A stretch of DNA of 64,000 nt, from assembly GCA_016630955.3 (NCBI GenBank), contig CM049987.1, positions 992,001 through 1,056,000 on the forward strand. Reading direction: 5' to 3'. Below, piece after piece: positions 1 through 12,387 of this stretch. The position numbers and the translations under genes were made by a program. Below the pieces are notes generated by a model that was not told where the DNA came from, ran no database searches, and worked only from the letters and a program-made list of their open reading frames with translations. This DNA is from Didymella arachidicola (lineage: Eukaryota > Ascomycota > Dothideomycetes > Pleosporales > Didymellaceae). Each line of letters opens with the position of its first letter. Positions within the stretch are counted from its first letter, which is position 1.

Positions 1-3000
1 GTGGTGCGGGCCAGCGCCCAGCTCCCGCTTCGGTACCGGTACCACCATTGACACCACGGAAGGGAGCAGGAGCAGAGCTGGGCGTTCTCATCCGCTCACT
101 CGAAGACCTATATCAGCTTGGCTTCAATGTGAAATCACAATGGAGGTCACCGGCAACACACACATCAACCGCTGATATAGTAGCACAGAAAATCCAGCGC
201 CTGTTCTACACGTCTCAGCCTACGCTCAATGACGCACTTGCTTCCTTCGCGACTACAGCGACATTCATTCCCAAAGAACAGCGGGCGGACGCGCTGTTGG
301 AGGTACTCCGCAGTAAGACACAGTGTGCAATACCCACTTCACGATCGGCAACACTGCCGAGTACCGAGAACATTCCATCAAAAAGTCTCAAAACATCCCA
401 GCTTTGTAAGTGCGCATTCATCTAAGACTTGTCCCTACACTTGACCATGTGAGGCGTGTCATCTCACGATGAGGCAAAGGCCTGCATCCTACCCCGCCGA
501 AGTGGCACACGTATCTTTGATACTGCGCAAACAATAAATCTAGATGAATGGTCTATCTTGCCTTCCCCCTCTCCATCCATGTCTGTCAGAGAGCTTCACA
601 TTGATGTATTCACTTTCTTACACCATACTGCCTCGATAACGTGACAAGGCGCGAGCCTTCGGCTGTTGTCCGTTGTCCCTGGTAGCCAACTGACATTCTA
701 CAGTAATTGAAGACACACCCCGATCAAGAGGCATTTTCGACAACTTCAGACGAGATGGAGCGGGCGCTTTGCGGGACGATACCCTAGACCCTGGGTCTCG
801 CACCGATGAGGATGAGGACGATTTCGTGACGCCGCCGTCACCAAGAGCGACATCCAGGTCGTCATCCAGGTCCCCGTCGCCCTCTGTCACGTCCAAGTCC
901 GCCAAAAGAAGAGCAGAGGCAAGTACCCACCTCTCTTTGCAAGTTACTGCCCGGAAGAGGCCCCACGAAGGTTCAAATGAGAATCGCAAGTCCTCGAAGT
1001 TGACGAAGATATCGAAGGAGCCAGGGCCCTTCATCAAGCCTCAAGTTCCGGCACCATCAAAGCCCCGGCCGTATTTTATGAAACCATCTCTGGATATAGC
1101 ACCTTCGTTAAATGCCCTCCCTGCCTCTCAGTCGACGGTCAACACTTCGTTCAACACAATGTCTTCGTCGCAGCAGACCCAGCCAGACACTGCCAGTACC
1201 TCCTTCACGTCAGACGCCGACTACACAGAGGTGCCAAAGGGCTCTTTCACAAGGACTAGCTCGACCACTTTGGGCTCTCTCAATGATCAAGACTTCTTGG
1301 CCGTAGGTGCCAAGCTCAGTAAGGGCGTTTTCGCAACGGAGGCGCATTCAGAGCCTTCAAACTCACAAGGTCGCGACAGCTCGTCAACCTGGGGCTCATC
1401 ACTTCCAGAAGAAAATCTTCTCGATGCATCTGTCAAAGTCGAGTCTCTTCACGCCGCGTCTTCGTTCGGTCCCGGACACCTTTCGCCTCAGCGAGTAGCT
1501 CAACACATTGGAGGCTCCCAACCGAGTCGCTCGCCGGCAAAGAATGGAGTATTCGCTAGTGCCAAGTCCGATGCAGCGGTTTCGAATCAGTCATTTCCAC
1601 CTCCTCCAGATGTCAGCGCGCAGCTTTCGCTAGAGAAGGTGTCCATCAATACCGAACGCCCAGCGAATGGTGCGGCTCTGAGTCGAGTCCAGCGCCACTC
1701 TCCGCGTGAAAGAACTCCAGTAGAGTCTCCTTCGAAGATAGCACACCATATTCGAGACATTCCGGGACAGGGATTGTTCGTTAGTGAGCCAGATCCGAGC
1801 TTACGCGCGATGCCTTTCTTCGCACTATTTATCTGTCAACGTATCGCCCTGGAGCGCTCCATTCCTGTAGCTGAGCTCGTACGTGACATGGATCTGCCAT
1901 CAGCATGCGCCGATCCTGCGGTATTCTGGGATTCTCTACACAAGCACCCCAAAATTTCTCACGTCAGGTTCAAGGATGCAGATCGATTGTGGTCAGCGCC
2001 ACAGGGAGGCTACCATGGCTATACCTTCAAGGGTCAGATCAACCTGCGCAGCAAGCGATCAGGGCCCATATTTCAGCTGGACCTGCACCCAATTTTGCCT
2101 GATAAGTCATGTCGTTTCCAGCGCAAGTTCGGTGCGGATCGCTTCTTGTATCTCAACGTGCCCGAGCTGGATGTCAATGGGTGGACTGGTGGTACTCAAG
2201 AAGATCTATCGATCATTCGTGGGCGTTGGGAGGAATGGCTTCACACCGAGCACAATTTCCTTCACCGCAAGTGGAGAGTCTTCCATATCGAGCCTATGAA
2301 GAAGGCGAAGAAGAGAGGGCGAAACGCAGAAGTGACCCACAGATATAGGATCGTACTTTTTGCAACGGAAGGCTTTGGCATCTCTAAGAAAACTGTGGGA
2401 GAGCTGCTCGATTGGTTCTTGCCATTTGCCAAGAACCAGGAGCAAAGTTTTTGCAAGGCATATGCCCGATTCGGCTTGGGTCTCTCCAGGACAACGCCAA
2501 CTCTCGTTTTCAAGCCGTCTCAACTGCAGTTCGTCAAGGACAGAAGGGCGACTGGTGATCTTGAGGCCACTGAGTTCGATGATCCAGGTTTCCATTGGGC
2601 TCAGATACCAGGAAAGATCGTTATGAACGATGGATGCTCCAGAATATCGGTAGGTGCTGCAATCGAGATTTGGAAAAGATTCAAAGAGTTCTGGGGCATC
2701 AGCGGACCTCTGCCGAGTGCATTCCAAGGCCGCATCGGAGGGGCAAAAGGTCTCTGGATGATAAGTGACGAGTCCTTTACCAAAGATTCCGAGCACCTGA
2801 AGACCTGGATCGAGATCAGTGAAAGTCAGCTTAAGTTCAAGCCGCACCCCGAGGATGAGTCCGACGGATCTTTTGATGGAACCCGTCTGACCTTCGAAGT
2901 CTCGAACGTCAGCTCGCCACCAGCTCGTTCTGACCTTCATATCTCGTTCATATCAATCATGGCCGACCGAGGTGTGCCTAGAGACGACATCGCCACCTAC

Positions 3001-4686
3001 ATGCGCGAGCGCCTTGATACTGCTAGGATTGACCTTCTAGAGAGAGTGAGAGACCCAGTGAAATTATACGAGTATGTCCACAAGAATGGTTCGACAGCGA
3101 GAGAGGGTTCCGATATGGCATGGCAAGCTGCTCTGCCTCTGGCTCGGGAAGACAAGATAAAGCTGCTACTTGAGTCAGGGTTCTCACCTTGCAGCCTACA
3201 GATCTTAGCTAAAAACATAACCCGGTTCGTTATGAAGCAGCACCTGCTCCAGGAATCGAAGCTCAAAACACCGCTCGGAAAGGCGACATATCTGTATGGT
3301 GTTGCGGATCCTATAGGAGTACTGCGACCTGGAGAAGTCCACATCCAATTCTCATCCTCGTTCGTGGACGAAGTGACTGACGAGAAGTATTTGAATCTCA
3401 AAGGCCACAACATTCTTGTTGCACGTCAGCCCGCTATCCGAAATTCGGACATCCAGAAGGTACGAGCAGTCAATCATCCGGGTTTGTCTCACCTTGTCGA
3501 TCTTGCAGTGTTCCCATCTATAGGGCAATTTCCACTCGCAGGCAAGCTCCAGGGCGGCGACTATGATGGCGATATCTTCTGGCTATGCTGGGAAGATAAA
3601 CTTGTTCAGCCTTTTCGAAATGCACCAGCACCTGTTCAAAGCCCGGATCCTGAGCAATATGGCATTGAGGTCGACAAGAGAAAGCTCAACGACCTCGAAG
3701 TCAACGCTGATGACCAAGTGAGCGTCGACCGTTTCTTGAAAGAGGCCTTCAGGTTCAGAAGCGCTCCATCGCTACTTGGTATAGTGACAACATACCTTGA
3801 CCAGCTGGCATATCACGAGAACCGACTTTCATCGTCCAAGTTGGATCGTCTAAGCGACATACACGATCTCCTCGTGGACGCACCAAAACAAGGCTACACC
3901 TTTACCATGGCTCACTGGCCGAGGTATCTCCACAATATCGAATCCAAGTTGAAATTGGAACCACAGATACATAAAGTCGCAATGGACGATTGCGCTGCTG
4001 TCAAGGACTTAGGAGATAAAGTTGAAAAGATGCGAGAGAAGCAGTACAGTTACAAGCGCGAGAATATCATCGACTATCTATACTTCGAGATTGTAAGGAG
4101 CCACAATATGGTTACAATGAAGCAGGTCAAGGATCTCCTCTCTTCCGCAAGCGAGGCAGATACTGATCTCATCTTTCCCCACGATGAACTTGCTAAGCTC
4201 CAAGACCCAACTATCAACGAGGAGCTTCGTCAAGCGAAAGAGGAGATATCGCAACTCCACAATAGATGGAACAGTAGCATGAGCAACAAGGATGAGAAGG
4301 AACGACGTATCGACGATTTCGCATGTGTTGTCGAAGACCTCTATACCCGCTTCACCGCCATTGAGCCTGTCAATAAGGATCATCCGACCATCAAAGCCTG
4401 GCTTCATCCATGGCTAAGGCCACACTTCCGTCTCTGGGATCGACTCCGTGCTTCGATACTGTACACCACATTGAAGCAGAACGACAAAGCGCAGACATTT
4501 GTATTCCAGATGGCCGGCGATGAGCTTGCAAAGATCAAGGCTGAGAACTTTCCGCACACGAGATACATCGTTACGGATATTAGGGCCAATATGAAGCCCA
4601 AGCCGATCAAAGCGCCAGTCCCATATGAGGAATGGGAGGAGGGCGATGATGAAGTAGCTAGTGTCCAGGAGCCGACGATGGCATAG
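1..4686 (+). CDS. RNA-dependent RNA polymerase (QDE-1/RrpA type), 5' end missing
   Basis: Cellular RdRP of RNA silencing (quelling), which makes double-stranded RNA from aberrant transcripts for Dicer. The reading frame is open from base 3, so the N-terminus lies left of the window. Exon 1 ends at 405 (donor GTAAGT) and exon 2 starts at 704 (acceptor CTACAG); the phases agree (1 base + 2 bases) and give about 1461 visible residues, against roughly 1400 for Neurospora QDE-1. The first residues run into a Ser/Pro-rich low-complexity stretch typical of fungal RdRPs. The catalytic core motif DYDGD, the metal-binding triad of two-barrel polymerases, lies at 3559-3573 within GGDYDGDIFWLCW. The C-terminal helical 'head' region follows and the gene stops with TAG at 4684-4686. 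The 298-bp intron is unusually long for this region, and a small extra exon inside it cannot be excluded. Family call is firm; the exact paralogue (QDE-1 versus SAD-1/RRP-3) is an inference. Confidence 0.9.
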
Positions 4687-5647
4687 TATGCTCATCCACA
4701 AAGTATCAGGTATAAACCGCTCCACCCCAGGGACACAACTTCGATAGACACGTCCCGGTGGTTTGTAGTCACACTGAAAACACTACTACTACAACGTCCA
4801 TGGCCAAGCTCCCGAGCTGGTCCGAAGGCGTCACTGAGCCGTTCAAAAGCACAATACCGGAAGATAGACCGAGACGGGGAGGACAGGAGGGTATATACAC
4901 GCAAGGAGATCGTTCAAGCCGACCATGCTGTATTTCTTCCCCTCACTAGCATAGCGTCTTACAGCATAGCGGATTGCAGCGTTTCATTAGTAGCGTTCCA
5001 ACTAAATTCATTCGTTTACGCACCCGCCCGTAGAATCTCCGCGTCCTTTTTGGTGCCTCGTGAAGTGAGTCATGACAAGGAGATCGATGATTCGACTTCA
5101 TTGAAGTGCTGTCGTTGTATATGTTAAATCATGAACAAGATCAGCCCAGATAACAGCATCAGTTCACGATTGCATCTATGAAGGTCTCGTGGAGACGCAA
5201 AGGCAAGCCTCCCTGACGTCCGCACAACATGGTGAAGCGCAGTGACTACGATAGTTTAGGGCTGTTGCTGGTGCAGTACTCAACCCCTCGTCTTTCTTGG
5301 AGACTATATGAAATTTCAAAACTCGGAAGCAAGTGAACGTCGTGATGTTCGATGATATTTCCCCAGATTAGGGAAGACAGACGCGTAAATCGAGCACGCG
5401 GAGGTCGCAGGACCTGTCCGCGCGAGGGAGTAGAAACTGACATGGGCAAAGCCATTAGCTAATCTGACGCAAGCTCGATGATACCGATGGCAACCCCAGT
5501 CCGAGCAGTCTGCCAACGCGAATAGATTCTGATCTGCTGGACACTATCTCTCTTCTTCAACGCGCACTTCAGTGTTCGCAAATCGCCCATACCCTCTCCC
5601 AACCCCATAAATAAGCGTCGTCTAGCTCCGCCCAGCACGGTCTGTCT
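4687..5647. other. Intergenic, convergent 3' regions
   Basis: About 960 bp between the convergent ends of the RdRP gene and the cation transporter. Only short, compositionally random open frames on both strands. I see no RNA gene, repeat or promoter signature; it should hold the two 3' UTRs. Confidence 0.5.
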
Positions 5648-7129
5648 CTACAACTCCTTCTTCAGGAAGTGTTCGGGCCTATGATCCGTCTCGTAATCAA
5701 CATGCACATACGCCCGTTCCACATCCGGCAGGCTCTCCAGCTTGATCTGCAGCTCCTCGGCAATATCGTGCGTTGCCCTGAGACTGCTCTCTGGATCCAT
5801 GACGACGTCGACTTCGACGATGAGGCGGGGACCGGAGTGGTATGCGCGGACGGTGTCGATTTGGCGGATTGCTGGGGAGTGTGTCATGGCTTGTTGATGT
5901 TAGCTATCCTCTCATATTCACATTTTTGCTGTGGGCTGTGTCAGCAAGGGAGACGTACAGATGTAGGTGATATGCTGCAGCATGTTCGTGTCCGCTGTAA
6001 CACCGATGAGGAGCTGGAACTCGCTGTAGGCGGTTCTACTCCACAGGAAGATGATCAAGACAGACAACATCATAGCACCCATAGGATCGATCCACCATCT
6101 GAGCTTTGCACCACCAACGCTTGTTAAGATACCAAAGCCGTTGATGAATAGATCATTCCTGTGGTCCTCCCACAGAATGCGGACCTGGCTGTACTTGTTG
6201 CGGATCGCCCAGCAGTACAAGAACAGGCTGAACTTTGTCGCAAAGGCAATGGCGACGGCGATCACCGAAGGCAGGTAGAAGTCATTTGTGTCTCCGCCAG
6301 AGTGCTCAGCGATGTTGCGGATGGCTTCGACGATGATGACGACCGAGACGGTGATCATGAGCGCGCAAAAGGAGAGGTTGCCCGCAGTCTCGATGCGTGC
6401 TTTGCCCGAGGGAAACTTGCGCGCGTCGACGCGCTGCACGGCGCGGGCGCACATGATCAGTGTCAGATTGGACAGCGGGTCGAAGAGCGAGTCGGCCATG
6501 GTGGTGAACAGCGATAGCGATTTCGAACTGATAGCGGCATACAGCTGGAGGATGGCGAGGAGAACATTGGCTGTGAATGAGCCAATGACGGCGATCTTGT
6601 ACTTGAGATGGTTCGCGTCGCCCTCTTCTTTTGCCGCGCGCCGGTGGTCGTCCACAGGCTTCAGCAGACGCTCGATATTCTCGTTCTGTGCCTCGTAGAA
6701 CTCTTCCAGCTTCTTCGCCGTCCGCGCCTTCTTGTTCAAGCCTATCGGTCCACACCCGTCGCGCTTGCGGGAGCTGTTCGCACGGATCTGGGCGAGCTCA
6801 TCTTCTGGCTTGATGGCTGCAGCAAGATGATAGGGATCGTTATCAGGCGTGTACTGGGGGAGGGACTGTGATTCGACGTCACTGGAGCTGTCGGCGCGGT
6901 TCAGGACATGGCTGGGGCGTGCGATGAAGTCGTGGTCGTACGTAGACGAGGTCTCGATGGCTGTGCTATTGCCGTTGAACTTTTGGGCGGCATTCTCTGA
7001 CGCGCCGGCTGGTTGAGAGGCAGTTGCAGCGCTCACGTGGGGGCTTACAGTACGTTCTGGACGATCAGGGTGTTTGTGGAAAGGGTGTGGTTTCATCGAG
7101 ATGGCATGATGGAGATCTGGTTCCGACAT
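5648..7129 (-). CDS. Cation diffusion facilitator (Mn-type CDF/MTP)
   Basis: Membrane metal/proton antiporter that moves divalent metal, probably Mn2+, out of the cytosol into an organelle. Exon 1 is 7129-5959 and exon 2 is 5889-5648; the 69-bp intron (GTACGT...CAACAAG) joins TYI to SMTHSPAI in phase, giving 470 residues. The ATG at 7129 (MSEPDLHH) is preferred because the open frame further upstream has no ATG. A disordered N-terminal tail of about 200 residues precedes the transmembrane domain. TM2 carries DSLFD, the DxxxD metal site of Mn-type CDFs (Zn-type have HxxxD), and TM5 carries DHRND, again the DxxxD pattern. The C-terminal part (IDTVRAYHSGPRLIVEVDVV) is the cytosolic ferredoxin-like dimerisation domain of the family. 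Metal specificity is inferred from the two motifs. Confidence 0.92.
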
Positions 7130-8533
7130 GGCTGCGGCAAATGTGGGTCTCGGCTTACGATTGCGTTGGAAGTGGAAACACGAAGCTGATGTGTTTCGAT
7201 GTTCGTGTACAAGAGCTATACAAGCAGCACCAGAAGCAGAGGAGGGGCAGTACAGAAAGAATAAATTCAAGCGCTGGTGTAAGGAAGTGTGTGTAATAAG
7301 ATCGATGCTACGAAGCCCAACATCACCACGTGGGGAAGATCATGGTAGGAAAGGGTGCAAGCGCGCGGTCTGCCAACGCCGCTTCCAAGGACTTTACTCT
7401 CATTGCGATGAGCGCATGGCATCAAGCTTGACTAATATGGCCGACGTCTCCAAAGACTGTTGGACGGACGTCAAGTGCTTCGGAGCATGCACCGTCCCTC
7501 GTCACTTCTACCACTAGATGGGCCACTCCAGTTGCATGTCGTAGATTCGGGGCATTCTGCAAGACCACATCTCTGAGCAGAAGGATGGATTCAAAGCTTT
7601 TGCTACATGAGTTTCGCAAAAGCCATATTTTAATCGCGACTGCTCTGCTTGCCCAGCTCCATCTCCGGTCAGCATCGCGAACCAAGGCGGTGCGGAAGCG
7701 GAGCCAAGCCCGCACCTGCATTAGCGTCATCTGATTACTTTTGCTCCAGGATGCCGCGAATCACTTTCATGCTCCTTGACTCGGAGTCAGCAGCAAAAGC
7801 CATGTTGTCATTGTTAAACACAAGTGACAGACGTTTCTTCGAATTTGTACTATGCATTAAACAGAACTACAAGGCCGCTGTCTTTCATGCCGAAGCTAGT
7901 GCGAACGCCATTTATTTGAGCCTAATCAATGAACTGGGATATCTACTCTCCTGACGAGCATTCTTATGCTTCGTCTTACAAGACTTCTGGTGCTACATGA
8001 CTTTTGGGGAGACGTGCAAAGCGTGACGGTGTGGAGGCGAAGGTGATGGTGTTTAGTGTCGTGAATCTGTACCGGGGAATGGGGCGGGGATCGAACTCGC
8101 GGGGTTGAGATTGGATTAGCCTAAGATGATGGCATCGAGTCCATGTGAGTGGCGAGACGAAGAACGACTAGTCGGTTCAGCAGGCTGTGTCATGACCAGG
8201 TTGGTGCGCTTGACGAGCCTTCTTCCATGGAATGGGGACCCAGTCGATGAGGCTTGCAATGCATTTCGGGCAATTGTCTCGGCTCATACGCTGGTTTGGG
8301 GCCATGAACTGGCAGACCAGGGAATCTGCTGTAGACAGGTGAAGATCTTGGGTTGGGTGAAGGCTAGAAGGTCTTGAACTGGCACTCGCTTGTGACGTTC
8401 CGTTTGTTCCGCCCGAATGCTCTCACTCGACTCTAGAGACTCAGTTAGAAGACCGGACGAATGATCATCTAGTCCTGCAACTAAACCCTATCTCGACCTG
8501 GGGATATAGGGCATAGGGAAGGCAATGAGAAGA
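7130..8533. other. Intergenic; promoter of the CDF gene and 3' flank of importin beta
   Basis: About 1.4 kb with no credible gene on either strand. On the minus strand at about 8075-8105 there is a tRNA T-arm-like string (GCGAGTTCGATCCCCGC), but no acceptor stem or anticodon arm can be folded around it, so it is at most a tRNA fossil. The rest is unremarkable. Confidence 0.45.
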
Positions 8534-11498
8534 TCAGGCCATGACTCCAGCGTTGCCACCTGTGTGTGGGTGGTCAGTGGGACTGTCGTTTTCATTCATC
8601 GAAGAAAGTCACCCTCGAGCTAATACGACGGCAAATGAAGTATCGCTCAAGATCAAAATTCCTACTTACCGATTTGACGTTTGATCTGCTCGCGGGCCCA
8701 TCGAGCGGTGTCACGTGTGCGTCCGCTGAAGTCCTGGTTCGCCCGAGTCTCCCTTGTCATCGCTGTGAGGAAGTCGTGACGGAAGTACTCCCTGACTTCG
8801 CCGTTCTGGAAGGTATCGGCCAGGTCACTACGTCGGGTCAGCAGGCATGCACTCAAAAGTCTGATATCATGGACTTACCCGATGACACCACAAGCAGACC
8901 TAAGAAGACCCTCTGTCCTGTTGGGATCTTGCTGGATTGTTCGGAGCAGCTCGAAGATCGAATCAAGGAAGGGGACAAGGAGATTGCTCTTGTTGCTTGC
9001 CTTCATGGCGTTGATAGCACCATCCCAAGCATCGAGGATACCCTCCCTCAGCGATGTGATGTAGTCGATCATCTCGTAGTTGTTCTCAGTGGTCAATGTA
9101 ACCTGACCCGCCTGCTGGAGTACCTGCGCCACAACGGCCAAGTAAGTCTCAAATGCGCCGCCGATAGCATGTGCGATGTCACCGAAGCACTGCAGGATCG
9201 CAGGCTTCAGTTGGTTGCCAAGGGCAGGACTCTGAGAAGCAAGTTAGCAGCAACATACACGAGTTGTGTTAGTCAATCTTACTCGGAGGTTGTTTAGCAA
9301 AGAATTCATAAAGGCATCGCAGTATGGCTGGACCTTGTCCTGTAGTGAACGTGTGATATCAGAAACAAGACCAATGGCAACGGAGCACAGGGCGGGCTCC
9401 TCTTGGTTGTTCAGAGCATTGTACAAAAAGGGTGAGAAAGCCTCCATGTACTTCTGGAAATCCTCGTCAAGTGCAGTGGCGATGGCTGCAATAGCAGCGA
9501 AGACTGTGTCAGGGACACTCGACTTGGGAGGAAGGGACTGCAGGGTTCCGAGCAGAATTTGCATGATGCGGTCGGACTGAGGCCTGATGTCGCTTTCCAG
9601 ACGCTGGACAATTGCCATTACAACACTGGCCAAACTTGTCTGCATTTCCTCAAGCGTAAGCTTGTCCTCGACGCTGACAACCTGGGACTGAAGGTTGATC
9701 GACTTCTCCAGGCGCTCGAGGATGACATTGGATAGCTCGTTGACTAGAGGGACACTGTCGGCTGCTGCGTTGTTGACGAAGGAGTTGAGCACTTCGTAGG
9801 CGGCAGTCCTGAGCTGATTGTCGGCATCACCCCTCTCAGTGACCTGAAGAAGGTGCTGCACACTCTGAGCAAAGTGAGCAGAGAGAGGGTTGCTCTGGCA
9901 TCCCGGCTCGCCGGCGAACCTGTCAGCCAGGTTCATAAGCGACCAGCAGCAAGATGTGGCCATCTTGGGGTTGCTGGAAAGGCCGTTGAAAAGAGCGCCG
10001 ATCAGAGGAGGCAGGTGTTGCTGTGCGTCCAGAGCGCCCGGGACAGCCTCACAAATGCGGCCTAGAGCGTATGCGGCGGAGTCCTTGACGTGGATGTTCT
10101 GGTCGTCCATCATGCCGATGAGAGTGGGCAGAGCCTGCTTGACGATGGGGTCCAAGACGTGCTCCTCAGGGCCTTCCATGATTGCACCGAAGGCCGAAAC
10201 GGACGCATCCCTGTAGTGCCAGTCTTCCGAGCGAATATGCTTCTCAATAAATGCAAGAACGGGAGGCATGACAGCGCTGCCAACGCACTGTGCCCACAGC
10301 TGCAGACATTGGTAGGCCGCGCGCGAAGTGTTGTATTCGTTATCATCAGCATCCTCATCCTGCTTGGTCATGAGCTCAAGAAGAACAGGCACAACTTCCT
10401 GTGTGGCGACACGAGCGAAGTTGAAGTACTCTCGCAGTTCAGTGGAGCCCTCAGCCTGTGCCTGTGTGTTGTCGTCTTCGATTGCGATTTCCTCCTCGCA
10501 GACTGTGCACCAGAACTCAACGGCAAGCTTGGCAACGTCCTCCTCGTCGCTCTTCATGCCCTGGATTGTGAGACCGAACAAGGCCTTCTCCATGTAGAAG
10601 CGCATTTTATCATAGTACAGACCCATGATGCGGTTGAGACATCCGTACGATCCTTGCTGGATCCGTGTGTCGTCCGCCTGAGTAGCCTCGCAGATGACCT
10701 GCATGATGTAATTGCGCTCGCCCTCGTTTTCGAAGTTTGATCGCACGAATTCGATCGAGTCGCTGAGAGCCTGAATGGCGGCCACTCGGATGTCGGGGTT
10801 CGTCTCCTCCTTGCGAGCACCCTGTACGACGGCGGTCAGGATGGCGTTGGAGTGGTGTGCCAGCGCTTCCCTCAAATCTATGTCGTCTGTGTCGCAAATG
10901 TAACCGATTGTAGTAAGTGAGGCTTGCTTCTGGCTGTCGTTGCCCTGGCCGACATTCTCGACGAGGGTTTGCATGAGCTCCGGCCATTGGTTGAGGGGTA
11001 ATTCGATCGCAGCGATGGAGGCAATAAGCTGAGCGACGGTGGTACCGACCTGCTTGTTAGGCGTGGTCAATGTACGGAGCGCTAGCTGCTTGACCTCAAG
11101 CTTGATCTGGGGGTCCAGGTTGATCCACCTATCCTGAACCTGACGTAATCTGGCATATTCGCGAGCTGTGAAAGCGTTCTTCAGCGCCAGAGCGGCGGCT
11201 GTTCGGATGTGTCCTTGGGCATTTTCGTCTGCAAGCTGCCCGCCGAGAATGGAAAGGTACTGAGACTAGAAGAAACATGGCCGTTAGTGTCCATGTGTGG
11301 ATGAGAGCACGCGCAGCCTTCTCGCGGCGAGGGGCACTTACAAAGTCAGAGTCGGCGGCCTGGGTGAGCTGCTGCTCGGCGTTTGTACGGGTGGTGGCAT
11401 CTGCACAGCTGTTAGCACATACTGCAAAGCCCCTCTGAGCTTAGCAGAGGTCTCTTACCAGCGGACAATGTCCCCTCCAACACCTGGTTGATATCCAT
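8534..11498 (-). CDS. KAP95: Importin subunit beta-1 (karyopherin beta, Kap95)
   Basis: Nuclear import receptor: binds importin-alpha/NLS cargo, contacts FG nucleoporins and is released by Ran-GTP. Six exons, all phase-consistent: 11498-11459, 11400-11342, 11265-9283, 9231-8879, 8827-8670 and 8559-8534, giving 872 residues, the usual length for the family. The N-terminus MDINQVLEGTLSADATTR followed by NAEQQL is the first HEAT repeat of importin beta. HEAT repeats run throughout, and an acidic loop of the kind seen in the family lies near the middle (TKQDEDADDNEYNTS). The last, 26-bp exon adds GNAGVMA and a TGA; the donor GTAAGTAG itself contains an in-frame TAG, so a reader ignoring splicing would stop eight codons early. 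Essential single-copy gene; nothing abnormal. Confidence 0.97.
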
Positions 11499-12387
11499 GA
11501 TTGCAGGAGGGTGCTTCAAAGAGTCAAAGAGGGGTATCGAGCAGCTAGAACAAGAGAGCCGCAGCGGCAGGAGGTGTGCTAGTGAGTGCGGCGAACAAAG
11601 TGAGGCCTGCGAAAGTTGCGGTGGGCGCTCGTGTAGGGAGGGAATTTGAAGCGAAGAAGGTCGAGGTTGCCAGGCCGATCTATTCACGTGTTTGGCAGCG
11701 CGGGAGTTTTCGTTCTGATGGATTGTGCCCCACTACAGCGCCGGTCAACGAGGCAAAGGAGTAATTAGAAGCTAGTGCGAGCGAAAACAACAAACAAAAC
11801 AGACAGTCGCTGTTTGATGTAAAGAGAGAAAGTTCTGGAAAATATCCGCACCCCAGGACCAGGCACTTGCGTTCACCAGTCCGCAAGGAAGGCAGCGCCA
11901 ACGCTTGCCTGGTAACCACACGCCCACATTGGCTCGCTTGGTCGTGCTTTCTCCAGGTCTGCGCTCCCCCGCGCCTGCCTTGTACCCTGCGCCGGAAGTT
12001 CCCTCCTATGAGATGAGACAACGTGAGAGATCGAGTGTCTCTTACAAGGTGCTGGCGTCTGATGCTCTTCTCCTTGTCTCGCCGCATTTTCATGAAGCCT
12101 TTGTTTGTACCTAACGTTGTCGTCGTCGGGACGCCCCTGATCCACATCAATAAACGCGAGTGGCTCCTACAATGCCAATCATGGCGCTATTATTGGGCAA
12201 TAGGCGCGCAGCATCACCACTTCGGTCAAGTGCAGACGGCTGGGAAGCTGGGTGTCTCGGAGATAGCGAGATGGTATGGATGGGAAAGTATGTAAGCATG
12301 CGAAGAAACCCATAGAGTATGTACGATCAAGGGCACGCGACAACGCCAGCCATGCAACCATGCTAAGCTCTCAACACCACTAGGTCC
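11499..12387. other. Intergenic, importin beta promoter and PP2C 3' flank
   Basis: About 890 bp between two minus-strand genes. Short overlapping open frames on both strands lack domain-like sequence. No repeats or RNA genes seen. Confidence 0.5.

Noticed and set aside
2206..2940. 244-codon antisense frame within the RdRP gene
   Set aside because: It is the shadow of a strongly supported coding sequence.
8060..8180. tRNA-like T arm on the minus strand
   Set aside because: The GCGAGTTCGATC string resembles a T arm, but the stem has a mismatch and no acceptor or anticodon stem pairs at the right distances.
11680..12150. 156-codon minus-strand frame between importin beta and PP2C
   Set aside because: Composition is random, it has several overlapping frames of similar length, and there is no homologous motif.
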